Part shown: positions 8,742-16,571 of the stretch, piece after piece
How positions within the stretch are numbered: position 1 is the first letter of the stretch
How the letters are laid out: each line of letters starts with the position of its first letter
Assembly (NCBI GenBank): GCA_964343305.1
Contig: CAYFJO010000180.1
Span: forward strand, 1-20,689
Length of the DNA: 20,689 nt
Direction of reading: 5' to 3'
Source of the DNA: CAYFJO01 sp964343305
GTDB lineage: Bacteria; Planctomycetota; Planctomycetia; Pirellulales; Pirellulaceae
Translations under genes and position numbers: made by a program
The notes under the pieces: model-generated
Databases searched by the model: none
What the model was told of the DNA's origin: nothing
What the model saw: the letters and a program-made list of their open reading frames with translations, nothing else

Positions 8742-10913
8742 CTTGTTTTAGCCTCGATTGCGCACGGCGACGAACTTGCTGTCAAAGATCTGCGCATCGG
8801 GTTTCAGGGTCGCTACAAAATCGGCCATTGGACGCCCATTTGGATTACGCTTGGTGGAGGCGAATCTGCTGCGAAAGGTCAACTCGAAATCGGTGTGCTT
8901 GATGGGGATGGCGTTCAGGCGAACTTCGTTGACGGTGCAAACGACTCGGTCGAAATGCCCGTTGGTGCCGAAGTCACCGCGTTGCGATACATCAAAATAG
9001 GTCGCCCGCACACCAAGGTGACCGTCCGGCTGCGCTCGCCGCAAGAGCAGGGCAGGGCAGGGGAGGTGTTGTGCGAACGGCTCTTTTCGGCCAAGGATGT
9101 TGGTGCCGCCGATCCCGCGACCAGTGATTTTATTTTGACCTACGGCAACAAAATTGGCATCGAAGCCGTCGTGCGATATCGTCAGCGACGCACTGCGAAC
9201 AGAGAGATGGCAGGCGGAACGCTCGGCACAAACAAAGCGGATCATCTTCCCGACCAATGGATCGGCTACGAAGGAATCGACACGCTGGCCATTTCGACGT
9301 CGGACGCATCCTCGATCGAGCGGCTCTCTAGCGATCAACTCCAAGCGATCGAAGACTGGGTACACCAAGGCGGCCGGTTGCTCTTGTGTGTCGGAAGAAA
9401 TGGCGAGCAGTTGGTCGGCGAAGGCAAACCGCTGGCCGTGTTTGCTCCCGGCAAATTGGACTTCGTTCAGGCTCTCAAGAAGACGATCGACTTGGAAACT
9501 TATGCCAACGCCGGCCAAAGTCCGCTCGACAAAATGGAAGGTGCCGGCCAATTGATGTTCACGTCACTGAAAGACGTTCGAGGCGTGATCGAAACGAACG
9601 AAAAGAATGTTGCGGGCGGGCAGGGGCCGACGATTGTCCGGTTTCCGTTCGGATTTGGCCAGGTGATTTTCATCGCGATGGATCTGGATGTCGAACCACT
9701 GTCGAATTGGCCCGGCCGCTCACGCATGATTTCCCATGTCCTCTTTGGCCGTGAACGGCTCAAGGCGACATCCGGGTTCAACGAGGAAGCCGGGCAAGTG
9801 ACCCACGAAGGCTTTGCGGATTTGACCGGGCAATTGCGCGGCGCGATGGACCAGTTTCAAGGTGTCACGCTCGTCTCGTTCACCGTCGTGGCGACACTCG
9901 TCTTGTTTTACATTTTGTTGATCGGTCCTGGAGACTACCTGTTGTTGACCAGGTTTCTGCCGCGAATGGAGTGGACGTGGGTCACGTTCCCCGCGACGGT
10001 CGTGTCGTTTTGCGTGTTGGCATACTTGCTGGTCGGTATCTGCAAGGGAACACGATTGCAAATCAATCAAGTGGAATTGGTCGAAATTGATGCGGAAAGT
10101 TCGGTCGTACGCGGCACGATGTGGGCACATGTCTACAGCCCACGGACGCAAACGTATGACTTCACATTTCAACCAGCCACGGATCTGGGCATCGAAAGCA
10201 GCGGCGAACTGCTGTCCTGGCACGGACTGGCCGGCACGGGGCTGGGCGGCATGAACAACCAATCGACCGGCGAGTTGTTCAGCCAACCTTACGCCATCGC
10301 TGCGGATGACGCCGCGAATTCCGGCGCCGCACTCTCGGACTTGCCCATTCAAATCTCATCATCCAAGACGCTGCGCGCGAGATGGTGGGGGACGTTCACC
10401 GAGCCGATCCAGAGCCGCTTGTCCGTGGCACGAAAGTACGCGAAATTGCACGGCGAGTTTACCAATCCGCTGGATCTTGAATTGTCCGACTGTGTGTTGA
10501 CGTACGGAAAATACGCCTACCAATTGAAGGGCAAACTGCAGCCCGGTGCAACGATTCGCGTCGATGAGCAAATGCGTGAGAAGTCGTTGAATATGCATCT
10601 GACACGGCGATCGTTGGAAAACGTCAGCAAACCGTGGACGCGGATCAGTGCGGATGTCTCGCGCATCATCGAGATGATGATGTTTCATGAAGCCGCGGGC
10701 GGGCAAAGTTACACCAAGTTGAACCACCAGTATCAAGACTTTACGGATTTGAGCGGCCATCTTGAATATGACGTGGCGTTTCTTACCGGTTGGACAGATC
10801 AGCAAACCGGCACCTTACAACAAGCCAGCGACACAGACGTCGATGACGGTCGATCGTGGACGTTCTATCGCATCATGTTGCCCGTGCAAACAGGGCAGGG
10901 CGGGGGGGTGTGA
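8562..10913 (+). CDS. GldG-like / ABC-associated two-helix membrane protein, N-terminus inside a repeat
   Basis: The longest frame starts at ATG 8562 and gives 783 residues, but the first ~60 codons lie in the palindromic repeat. A TTG at 8682 would give a normal signal peptide (residues 41-69 of the long form: hydrophobic GISSFVILVLASIA, likely cut after AHG). From residue 70 (DELAVKDLRIGFQGRYK) the sequence is regular: a beta-rich extracytoplasmic part, a region about 215-390 resembling the class I amidotransferase-like fold of GldG/DUF4350-type proteins (VHQGGRLLLCVGRNG, GFGQVIFIAMDLD), then two membrane helices (about 437-460 and 471-494) around GPGDYLLL, and a large beta-rich C-terminal domain. 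The ABC ATPase downstream fits a GldA/GldG-like transporter assembly. The start is unresolved; the stop is certain. Confidence 0.75.
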   Translation: MTKNPMTKECRNPNDEEAARQLKQARSTRIRHSCFGFPSSLGFSSLGIQRSALGISSFVILVLASIAHGDELAVKDLRIGFQGRYKIGHWTPIWITLGGGESAAKGQLEIGVLDGDGVQANFVDGANDSVEMPVGAEVTALRYIKIGRPHTKVTVRLRSPQEQGRAGEVLCERLFSAKDVGAADPATSDFILTYGNKIGIEAVVRYRQRRTANREMAGGTLGTNKADHLPDQWIGYEGIDTLAISTSDASSIERLSSDQLQAIEDWVHQGGRLLLCVGRNGEQLVGEGKPLAVFAPGKLDFVQALKKTIDLETYANAGQSPLDKMEGAGQLMFTSLKDVRGVIETNEKNVAGGQGPTIVRFPFGFGQVIFIAMDLDVEPLSNWPGRSRMISHVLFGRERLKATSGFNEEAGQVTHEGFADLTGQLRGAMDQFQGVTLVSFTVVATLVLFYILLIGPGDYLLLTRFLPRMEWTWVTFPATVVSFCVLAYLLVGICKGTRLQINQVELVEIDAESSVVRGTMWAHVYSPRTQTYDFTFQPATDLGIESSGELLSWHGLAGTGLGGMNNQSTGELFSQPYAIAADDAANSGAALSDLPIQISSSKTLRARWWGTFTEPIQSRLSVARKYAKLHGEFTNPLDLELSDCVLTYGKYAYQLKGKLQPGATIRVDEQMREKSLNMHLTRRSLENVSKPWTRISADVSRIIEMMMFHEAAGGQSYTKLNHQYQDFTDLSGHLEYDVAFLTGWTDQQTGTLQQASDTDVDDGRSWTFYRIMLPVQTGQGGGV

Positions 10914-10918
10914 GATTA

Positions 10919-11010
10919 CGACTTCTGAAGTTTTCTTGAGCTCCGGAAGTCTGGACGAATAGGGTTTAAGAAAGACAGACTTCGGAAGCTTAAGAAAACT
11001 TCCGAAGTCG
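10919..11010. repeat. REPIN-like inverted repeat with ACTTC(C/T)GAAG cores
   Basis: Two 34-base arms (10919-10952 and 10977-11010) are inverted copies with about 30 matches, separated by 24 bases. Each arm itself contains palindromic CTTC-GAAG cores like the solo copy at 1460-1470. It fills the gap between the GldG-like gene and the ABC ATPase and would form a strong hairpin in the transcript, so it might uncouple expression of the two genes. Confidence 0.7.
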
Positions 11011-11032
11011 CACATCGCAAAGCAGAACGACC

Positions 11033-11965
11033 GTGATCGAAACAAGCGACCTGACAAAAAAATACGGCGAAATGTATGCCATCCAATCGATCGAGCTGAA
11101 ACTCGAAGAGGGCGATTTGTTTGGCTTCATCGGCCCCAACGGTGCGGGTAAGACGACGACGATGCGGATCATTGCCACGCTGCTCGATCCAACGTGGGGC
11201 GAAGCCTACGTCTGTGGCAATTCGATTTACACCAAACAAAAAGAAGTCCGTCGCCTGGTCGGATACATGCCCGACTTTTTCGGCGTGTACGACGACATGA
11301 AAGTGATCGAATACCTGGAGTTTTTTGCCGCCGCCTACCGCATCAACGGCGAACAGCGCCGCCGGCGCTGCAACGAAATGCTGGAAATCGTCGATCTGGA
11401 TTTCAAACGCGACGCCTTTGCAAATACCCTGTCGCGCGGGCAAACACAACGACTCGGTCTGGCCCGCACGCTGCTTCACGATCCACAAGTCCTATTGCTG
11501 GATGAACCGCTCAGCGGCCTCGACCCGCGGGCCCGCATCGAAATGCGCAACCTATTGCGCCGCCTCGGCGAGATGGGCAAAACGATCATCGTCTCCAGTC
11601 ACATCCTGCCAGAGCTTGCCGACATCTGTAACAAGATCGGTATCATCGATCGCGGCGTGATGTCGGTCAACGCTGAGGTTTCCGACGTTATGAAACAAGT
11701 GCGTCAGCGCACTGTCCTACACATCCGAGTTGCCGGCGATACCGGCCAAGCGGCTAAAGTTATCGACGACCACAGTCTTGTCGAAGGCGTCGAAACGCAA
11801 GACGGGCAAATCATCGTCACGTTGAAGGAAGGCGTTGAAGAATACGCGGATCTCAACGCGGCACTAGTCGAAGCCGGCCACAAAGTCAATTTCTTTGGCG
11901 AAGAAGAAGTGAGCTTGGAAGCGGCGTTTATGACGCTGACGAAGGGTGTCGGGGCAAAGATCTAA
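11033..11965 (+). CDS. ABC transporter ATP-binding protein (ABC-2 / NatA-GldA type)
   Basis: 310 residues from GTG 11033. Walker A is GPNGAGKTT (34-42), the signature is LSRGQ (133-137, usual LSGGQ), Walker B ends in LLLDEP (Asp157, Glu158), the D-loop SGLD follows, and the H-loop His is 190 in SSHIL. About 90 C-terminal residues follow the ATPase fold, as in ABC-2 exporters of the NatA/CcmA/GldA type. It should energise a membrane permease at the inner face of the membrane. The upstream GldG-like protein fits such a complex, but no ABC-2 permease is encoded next to it; the next gene is an unrelated SGNH-type protein 202 bases downstream. The start lacks a clear Shine-Dalgarno sequence; GTG is chosen because it gives the usual family N-terminus (VIETSDLTKKYG). 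Confidence 0.9.
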   Translation: MIETSDLTKKYGEMYAIQSIELKLEEGDLFGFIGPNGAGKTTTMRIIATLLDPTWGEAYVCGNSIYTKQKEVRRLVGYMPDFFGVYDDMKVIEYLEFFAAAYRINGEQRRRRCNEMLEIVDLDFKRDAFANTLSRGQTQRLGLARTLLHDPQVLLLDEPLSGLDPRARIEMRNLLRRLGEMGKTIIVSSHILPELADICNKIGIIDRGVMSVNAEVSDVMKQVRQRTVLHIRVAGDTGQAAKVIDDHSLVEGVETQDGQIIVTLKEGVEEYADLNAALVEAGHKVNFFGEEEVSLEAAFMTLTKGVGAKI

Positions 11966-12167
11966 GAACGGTTGGCTCGTCATTCAAAGACCGTCAAATA
12001 CGCGCCTTAATCCAGGTAACTTGGCCCACGTCTGACGTTAATTCCAAAACGGCCTTTTTTTCTGCCTGAATTACGCCGATTTAAGTCTCACGGACTGGAC
12101 TGTTAAGTACTTGGTTTCCAGGGTACTCTTCCATTTTGGTACTGTGCAGCGCAACTGAGGTGTCATT

Positions 12168-13460
12168 GTGAGTGATGCTGGCTCAAGATGCTGGCATGTC
12201 AGTCGGCATTGGCTATTCCGCTTCCTGTTTCATTATCATGTGCGGAATGTATTCGTTGCTGCGCTATTGGTGGTGTTGAGCCTCGTGATCCTTAACAATA
12301 TCGGCTGGCCCTTTGTTTGGATCGGCTTGGCTTGGTCCAGTCTGTTCCTATTGGCGACTGCCACGGCGGCGCGGCCGTTTTCTCGTGTGGTTTGGTTTAA
12401 TCTTGCCTTCGCGTGTGCAACACTCACTAGCGCCGAAACGTATCTCGCGTTCGTTTCCAACCTGTCGGCTCAAGTCGACCGGCAACTCGTCGCGCATCAA
12501 CCTGTTGAGCAAAACAATCCCTCTCGTAAGGGCCATCACGCTCCCAGTTTTATTCCCGGCACGAAAACAAGTCTGGCGAAAACCGTACGTCGCGACGATC
12601 TTTTGGGATATGCGCCCACAAAGAACCAAAGTGCCACTGTCCGCAAAGTGGTCAAAGATCAATTGATCTATGTGGTGCGAGAATCGATCGACGAAAACGG
12701 CCTACGCGTTACTCCTCCTCATCAGGGAGCAACCAGAAGTATCGTCTTCTTTGGCGGCTCGTATACGTTTGGGCAAGGTGTCAACGACCATGAAACGATG
12801 CCCTATGTCACGGGCCAGCGATTGCGGGGCGGATTTCAGACTTACAATTTTGGCTTTAGCGGCTACGGCCCGCATCAAATGCTGGCAGCGTTGGAAGGTG
12901 GGCTCGTTGAAGAGACCGTCAAGCAGCCACCGCGGTTTGGAATCTACCAGGCCATTCCCAGTCATATCGATCGCTCGGCGGGCTTGAGTTCCTGGGATCA
13001 AAACGGCCCGCGATATTTGTTGAACGCAGAGGGACTGGCCGAACGTCAGGGCCGCTTCTCGGATGGCGCGTCGCTGGGCACCAGGAAACTAGTTGGCCGA
13101 CTTCGACGTTCGTTTCTCATCGACCGAACGCTGACGCATTTCAGTCAGCAGCGAATTGGCTATCGCGGCATCGAATTGTTTGGAGCCATCGTCCAGAGGT
13201 CGCGCGAGATCTTCGAGATCCGCTATCCGGGAAGCGAGTTTCACGTCATCTTTTGGGACGATCATCACGAACAAAAGGATGCAATCCTTCAAGAGCTACG
13301 TCGCCGAAACATCCCAGTCCACCTTGTCGGCGAAATTATCCCTGAGTTTCTTGCCGCGCCTGAGCCCTATCAACTCCACGAATTCGACCACCATCCCAGC
13401 GCTGTGGCCCATGAGCGCATTGGAACTTACGTCGCAAATCGGATCGTGCGGCAAAAGTAG
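12168..13460 (+). CDS. Membrane-anchored SGNH/GDSL-hydrolase-like protein
   Basis: 430 residues. GTG 12168 follows GAGGTG at good spacing. The N-terminus has about three hydrophobic helices between residues 25 and 95 (NVFVAALLVVLSLVIL, WIGLAWSSLFLLATATA, FNLAFACATL). The C-terminal part matches SGNH-type blocks: FFGGSYTFGQGV with Ser198 as the likely nucleophile, NFGFSGYGPHQ as block II/III, and DHHPSAVAH with Asp407 and His409 as the likely remaining dyad. Proteins like this are often esterases or O-acyl-transfer-type enzymes working on envelope polysaccharide; the substrate here is not evident. It stands alone, 202 bases after the ABC gene, in a gap with no strong terminator. The TAG stop is the start of the palindromic repeat at 13457. 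Confidence 0.75.
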   Translation: MSDAGSRCWHVSRHWLFRFLFHYHVRNVFVAALLVVLSLVILNNIGWPFVWIGLAWSSLFLLATATAARPFSRVVWFNLAFACATLTSAETYLAFVSNLSAQVDRQLVAHQPVEQNNPSRKGHHAPSFIPGTKTSLAKTVRRDDLLGYAPTKNQSATVRKVVKDQLIYVVRESIDENGLRVTPPHQGATRSIVFFGGSYTFGQGVNDHETMPYVTGQRLRGGFQTYNFGFSGYGPHQMLAALEGGLVEETVKQPPRFGIYQAIPSHIDRSAGLSSWDQNGPRYLLNAEGLAERQGRFSDGASLGTRKLVGRLRRSFLIDRTLTHFSQQRIGYRGIELFGAIVQRSREIFEIRYPGSEFHVIFWDDHHEQKDAILQELRRRNIPVHLVGEIIPEFLAAPEPYQLHEFDHHPSAVAHERIGTYVANRIVRQK

Positions 13461-13505
13461 CACAGCCAGCTTGGCTGTTATGAACAGGCTGGCAGCCTGT
13501 GCTAC
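13457..13505. repeat. Cloverleaf-type REP element (GTAGCACAG...CTGTGCTAC)
   Basis: A 9-bp outer stem (13457-13465 with 13497-13505) encloses two short hairpins, CAGCCA-GCT-TGGCTG (13463-13477) and CAGGCT-GGC-AGCCTG (13485-13499). The arms overlap the stop codons of the genes on both sides. Confidence 0.7.
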
Positions 13506-13786
13506 GTGAACTTCATGTCCGTGAACTCACGCACGCGAATTGCGATCACCGGTTCAACGGGCAATCGCTCCATGCTACTGGCTCCGTAGAAACCGACGAT
13601 GCCTTCCGTGTTGTTGAGGACAAATCGTGCGTCGCTTGGCTCAGCGATCGGGCCGCCGTGACAGAGAATCAGGATGTCGGAGTTCACTTTCTTGGCCGCG
13701 TCGTGCATGGTTTGCACGCTCTTGGCCGACTCTTCAAGCGTCAAAGCGGTTTCGGCACCGATGCTGCCTTTGGTCGCCAGACCCAT
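13502..13786 (-). pseudogene. C-terminal remnant of TIM-barrel signal transduction / PEP-hydrolase-like protein (Tm-1 C-terminal domain family)
   Basis: 94 residues. GLATKGSIGAETALTL, ILILCHGGPIAEP and GFYGASSMERLPVE are characteristic of the last third of the TIM-barrel family (PF09370), whose members are about 275 residues. The homology begins at the first methionine, with an in-frame TAA four codons upstream, and the missing two-thirds is replaced by the AT-rich palindromic repeat at 13793-13925. It is therefore a truncated remnant rather than a small gene. In plants and many bacteria this domain is fused to, or encoded next to, a UPF0261 domain; a matching UPF0261 tail lies at 16204. The TAG stop lies in the outer arm of the REP element at 13457-13505. 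Confidence 0.8.
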
Positions 13787-13792
13787 TTTTTG

Positions 13793-13925
13793 AAATTACA
13801 AATGACAAGTATCAAATGACAAACAAATTCCAATTCTCAAATTCAAAAGCATTTGTCGGGACTTGCCGTTTGGAATTTACTCCCTTGTGATTTTGAATTT
13901 GTTTGTCATTTGCGATTTGTAATTT
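13793..13925. repeat. AT-rich MITE-like inverted repeat
   Basis: An 18-base perfect inverted match (CAAATGACAAACAAATTC at 13813-13830 with its complement at 13895-13912) and an outer 11-base match (AAATTACAAAT at 13793-13803 with 13915-13925) form a long imperfect palindrome. It is much more AT-rich than its surroundings and lies exactly where the TIM-barrel remnant breaks off, twelve bases short of the GIY-YIG stop codon. Confidence 0.7.
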
Positions 13926-13937
13926 GTGATTTAACAC

Positions 13938-14843
13938 TCAGGGTGCAATGTTAAATCGAGGTTCGCGGCTGCGGATCAGTTCCGATTCGTACGCGCGACG
14001 AACCAGCCGCTCCTTCGCCTTCGAATCGGCATCGAACGCATGAAGCTCCACCGTGACGCCATCCGTCCCGTTCTTCCACAAATAATGAGCCAGTGATTTT
14101 CGATCCGAATGATCGAGATGCTTGCTGACACGCGTTCGCAGGTTGGATGACTCGCCAATGTAAAGGTAGCCCGTCTCGTCACGGAAGATGTAGATGCCCG
14201 GCTCCACCGGAACCGCTTCGGGCTTTTTGACAACGTGGCTGGCTGGCAGTGTGTGAATATCACGACCCCAGTCAGCGATCCGCACGATCAACTCAGGCTT
14301 CAGTTGCCGCTTCTTCCGCAGACCAAGTGCCGCCTTCCTCAACAAATAAACCGAAGTGTCAGGCGACACGGATTTGGCCACCTTGTCAAACTCCGCTCGG
14401 CGATCCGGGTCACAGAAGACACGGTCGGTCGACACACCATATTTGTCGTGCATGTAGCGCGCCGCGATTTCCGCCGCGTGGACGTATTCGTCATGTCGCG
14501 CGTTGTTGCGACGCGTCGTTGTGCCACTCAGTTTCCCCGCTTTGCGAAGATTCAACAGCTTCCAATTGAATTCAAACTCCTCGACCTTCGGCATTTTCTC
14601 CAGGCACGCCGCAATGAACTTCTTGTTCAACTCGTCGTTGACGACCACTTCGTCGCTGCTCCAGCCGTCGTGCGTGGCGAGATACGCCTCTTTCACCGCG
14701 ACGCTGAGTTGTCGGCTTTCGGCAGGAGTCAAAGGCTTCTTTTCCTGCGACTTGTTCTTTTCCTGCGACATGGCCGCTTGGCCAACGGCAATCCATGTGA
14801 GCAGAAACAACCCAAGCCACGGACATTGTCGAGCAGATTTCAT
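13938..14843 (-). CDS. Exported GIY-YIG nuclease-family protein
   Basis: 301 residues. ATG 14843 is chosen because AAGGAAA stands about six bases upstream and because it begins a clean signal peptide (MKSARQCPWLGLFLLTWIAV, probably cut after GQA); the frame extends 12 codons further to 14879. A charged linker (QEKNKSQEKK) and a helical region of about 150 residues (EFEFNWKLLNLRKAGKL) precede a C-terminal GIY-YIG domain at about 216-301: GIYIF, then YLYIGESSNL, an Arg in LRTRVSKHL, and ESELIRSREPRFN with the usual Glu and Asn. All main catalytic positions are present. GIY-YIG nucleases are normally cytoplasmic (repair, restriction, homing), so a secretory signal is unusual. It is divergent from the alpha/beta-hydrolase gene; the 183-base gap between them should hold both promoters. 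Confidence 0.8.
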   Translation of the reverse strand: MKSARQCPWLGLFLLTWIAVGQAAMSQEKNKSQEKKPLTPAESRQLSVAVKEAYLATHDGWSSDEVVVNDELNKKFIAACLEKMPKVEEFEFNWKLLNLRKAGKLSGTTTRRNNARHDEYVHAAEIAARYMHDKYGVSTDRVFCDPDRRAEFDKVAKSVSPDTSVYLLRKAALGLRKKRQLKPELIVRIADWGRDIHTLPASHVVKKPEAVPVEPGIYIFRDETGYLYIGESSNLRTRVSKHLDHSDRKSLAHYLWKNGTDGVTVELHAFDADSKAKERLVRRAYESELIRSREPRFNIAP

Positions 14844-15026
14844 TGCCGTTTCCTTCCCCGGGAAGAGGTTCGAAAACACGGATTCTAACGTTTACAACAC
14901 GCCGCGACAAATAGCCGGATGGATTTGTGACACGACGGACAACGAGCACATGACTTTCGAGTTTCTACGAGCTACATCATCTCAGCGGATTCCATCACGA
15001 CCCTGCATCTGACCAAGTGTCGCGGC

Positions 15027-16130
15027 ATGAATAGCAAAACACCGGGATACACAACGTTGGTCTTCATGCTGATTATTGCTCTCTCCTGTCATCTGGGTAT
15101 GGATACCAACGCTCGTGCCAACAGTATCGGGAGGCGATCGGCGAAGCGGTTGAATCACAAGTCCACGATTGGCAAACGCCGCCGCCATTATTGTGGCACG
15201 GACAAATCTGCGCCGCCGAAAGAACCAGCCGCCCAGAAGCCGCCCGCATTCGACCCGTTGCCGTCCCAAGGACCGCGTACGCAAGACGAGTTCTGGCGGA
15301 TCAGTACACGCGATCTGAACAATCTCGTGGATGGCAAACCCGTTTTCGCCGCGTCTCGTTACACCGCGCGTCACGAATGGGAGTCGAGCAATATCGATTC
15401 GCTGTACGAAGCCTCGGGCGGGGCAATGACAATCATGTATGTGCACGGATACGGCTTTGATCCCGAGAAGTCGAAGCGCATTGGTTGGGATTTCTATCGA
15501 GCGATCGCCCGCAAGACTCCGCGTTCGCATAAGCTGCGTTTCATCGTTTGGTCATGGCCCAGCACTTCGCAAGCATTCCGATACCGTGCCGATATGAGGG
15601 ACAAGGCCAAGCGGACGGATTTCGAAGCCTGTTGTCTGGCATGGGTATTGGCCAGGATGAACACAAATTGCAAGGTCAGCGTGATCGGTTCGGCAATGGG
15701 TTGCCGGGCGGTGTCTGGGGCGTTGCATCTTCACTCGGGGGCCAAGCTTGGAGGTTGGAAGTGGCCCAACGATCCGCCAGGAAAACGCTGCACTGTGCGC
15801 GGAGTCCTCATCTCGGCCGCGCTGCACAACGACTGGTTGTATCCCAACGAGAAACACGACCACGCTCTGGCAGGTGTCGAGCGCCTGTTGTTGATTAACA
15901 ACTCGCTTGATCCGCAATTGTCGCGCTACGCGTTGCTGTATTCGAAGAGCAACCCCGTTGCGTTGGGTCGGTCGGGCCTTGAGAAGCAAGACGAACTCGA
16001 AGACCTCGCCAACCGCCTGATCCAACACGACGCCGCCAACGAGATCGGCGAGCATCATGGCGTCGAGCACTACATCGCGTCGCCGAAGATCATGGATCGA
16101 TTGAGAAAGTTCACCTTGTGGGAGCAGTAG
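15027..16130 (+). CDS. Exported alpha/beta-hydrolase-like (DUF900-type) protein with altered nucleophile
   Basis: 367 residues with a signal peptide (TTLVFMLIIALSCHLGM) and a basic, proline-rich linker to about residue 85. The fold resembles DUF900-type alpha/beta hydrolases: MTIMYVHGYGFDPEKSKRI (about 132-150) carries the oxyanion-hole HG motif, FIVWSWPS follows, and the nucleophile elbow is VIGSAMGCRAV (219-229). In relatives the elbow reads GHSMG; here it is GSAMG (221-225), so the catalytic Ser position is Ala223. A later Asp (NNSLDPQ) and a His (EHHGVEH) could still fill the other triad positions. The protein may be an inactive relative or use another residue. It is not in an operon; the TAG stop runs into the REP element at 16127, where the next minus-strand remnant converges. 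Confidence 0.72.
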   Translation: MNSKTPGYTTLVFMLIIALSCHLGMDTNARANSIGRRSAKRLNHKSTIGKRRRHYCGTDKSAPPKEPAAQKPPAFDPLPSQGPRTQDEFWRISTRDLNNLVDGKPVFAASRYTARHEWESSNIDSLYEASGGAMTIMYVHGYGFDPEKSKRIGWDFYRAIARKTPRSHKLRFIVWSWPSTSQAFRYRADMRDKAKRTDFEACCLAWVLARMNTNCKVSVIGSAMGCRAVSGALHLHSGAKLGGWKWPNDPPGKRCTVRGVLISAALHNDWLYPNEKHDHALAGVERLLLINNSLDPQLSRYALLYSKSNPVALGRSGLEKQDELEDLANRLIQHDAANEIGEHHGVEHYIASPKIMDRLRKFTLWEQ

Positions 16131-16201
16131 GTCAGGCTGTGCCTGACTCGCAGCGGCCGAACAACCTGGAAGTCCACCTCATCAGGCGGAGCCTGACCTA
16201 C
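16127..16201. repeat. Cloverleaf-type REP element (GTAGGTCAGGCT...AGCCTGACCTAC)
   Basis: A 12-bp outer stem (16127-16138 with 16190-16201) encloses two hairpins, GTCAGGC-TGT-GCCTGAC (16131-16147) and TCAGGC-GGA-GCCTGA (16182-16196). It has the same design as the element at 13457 but a different sequence, and again lies between convergent reading frames. Confidence 0.7.
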
Positions 16202-16203
16202 GA

Positions 16204-16455
16204 CTACATCAACTCCACGAGCTTATTCGCCGCGGCCACGGCAAACGCTTCGTCGTTGATGTGATTGTCCAATTCGATCAGTTCAATCTGGCCATGGTCG
16301 TCGCGGACGCACACCATTCGGCAGTGTCCACATCGCAGCCGTTCCGACCGTCGAACCCGCCGATCCGCTGATTTGGGCTCATTGCATCGGGCCATGGTCG
16401 CTGACTTGGTCATCGACGGCATTGGCGAAGTGACCTGATGCGACAACGAAGACAT
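16204..16455 (-). pseudogene. Probable C-terminal remnant of a UPF0261 / Tm-1-like protein
   Basis: An 83-codon frame whose last ~32 residues (IELIELDNHINDEAFAVA and on to KLVELM) resemble the C-terminal end of UPF0261 (Tm-1-like ATP-binding) proteins, which typically end in a HINDPxFA motif. Residues 1-50 are Arg- and Cys-rich with no visible homology and look like out-of-frame read-through of decayed sequence. Full proteins are about 400 residues, so nearly all is missing. On the minus strand it lies upstream of the TIM-barrel remnant at 13502, the order expected for the usual UPF0261 then TIM-barrel gene pair. Confidence 0.55.
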
Positions 16456-16571
16456 TACTTATAGCTGTTTCTGGAACGAAATCCGTGACCAGTCGCGCTT
16501 AGAATAACGCGACACCCACGAGAGCAGGTCGGTATAGCCCGATCGGATTGGTATATTCGGTGATTATCCAA

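Noticed and set aside
8660..8902. Small frames encoding FVIRHS-type peptides
   Set aside because: They are read from the palindromic repeat in all frames and are known-looking repeat artefacts.
12020..12075. Terminator with a T-run after the ABC ATPase gene
   Set aside because: A seven-T run is present at about 12056, but no stable GC-rich stem precedes it.
14235..14888. A 217-codon plus-strand frame
   Set aside because: Antisense to the GIY-YIG gene, whose motif set and signal peptide are convincing.
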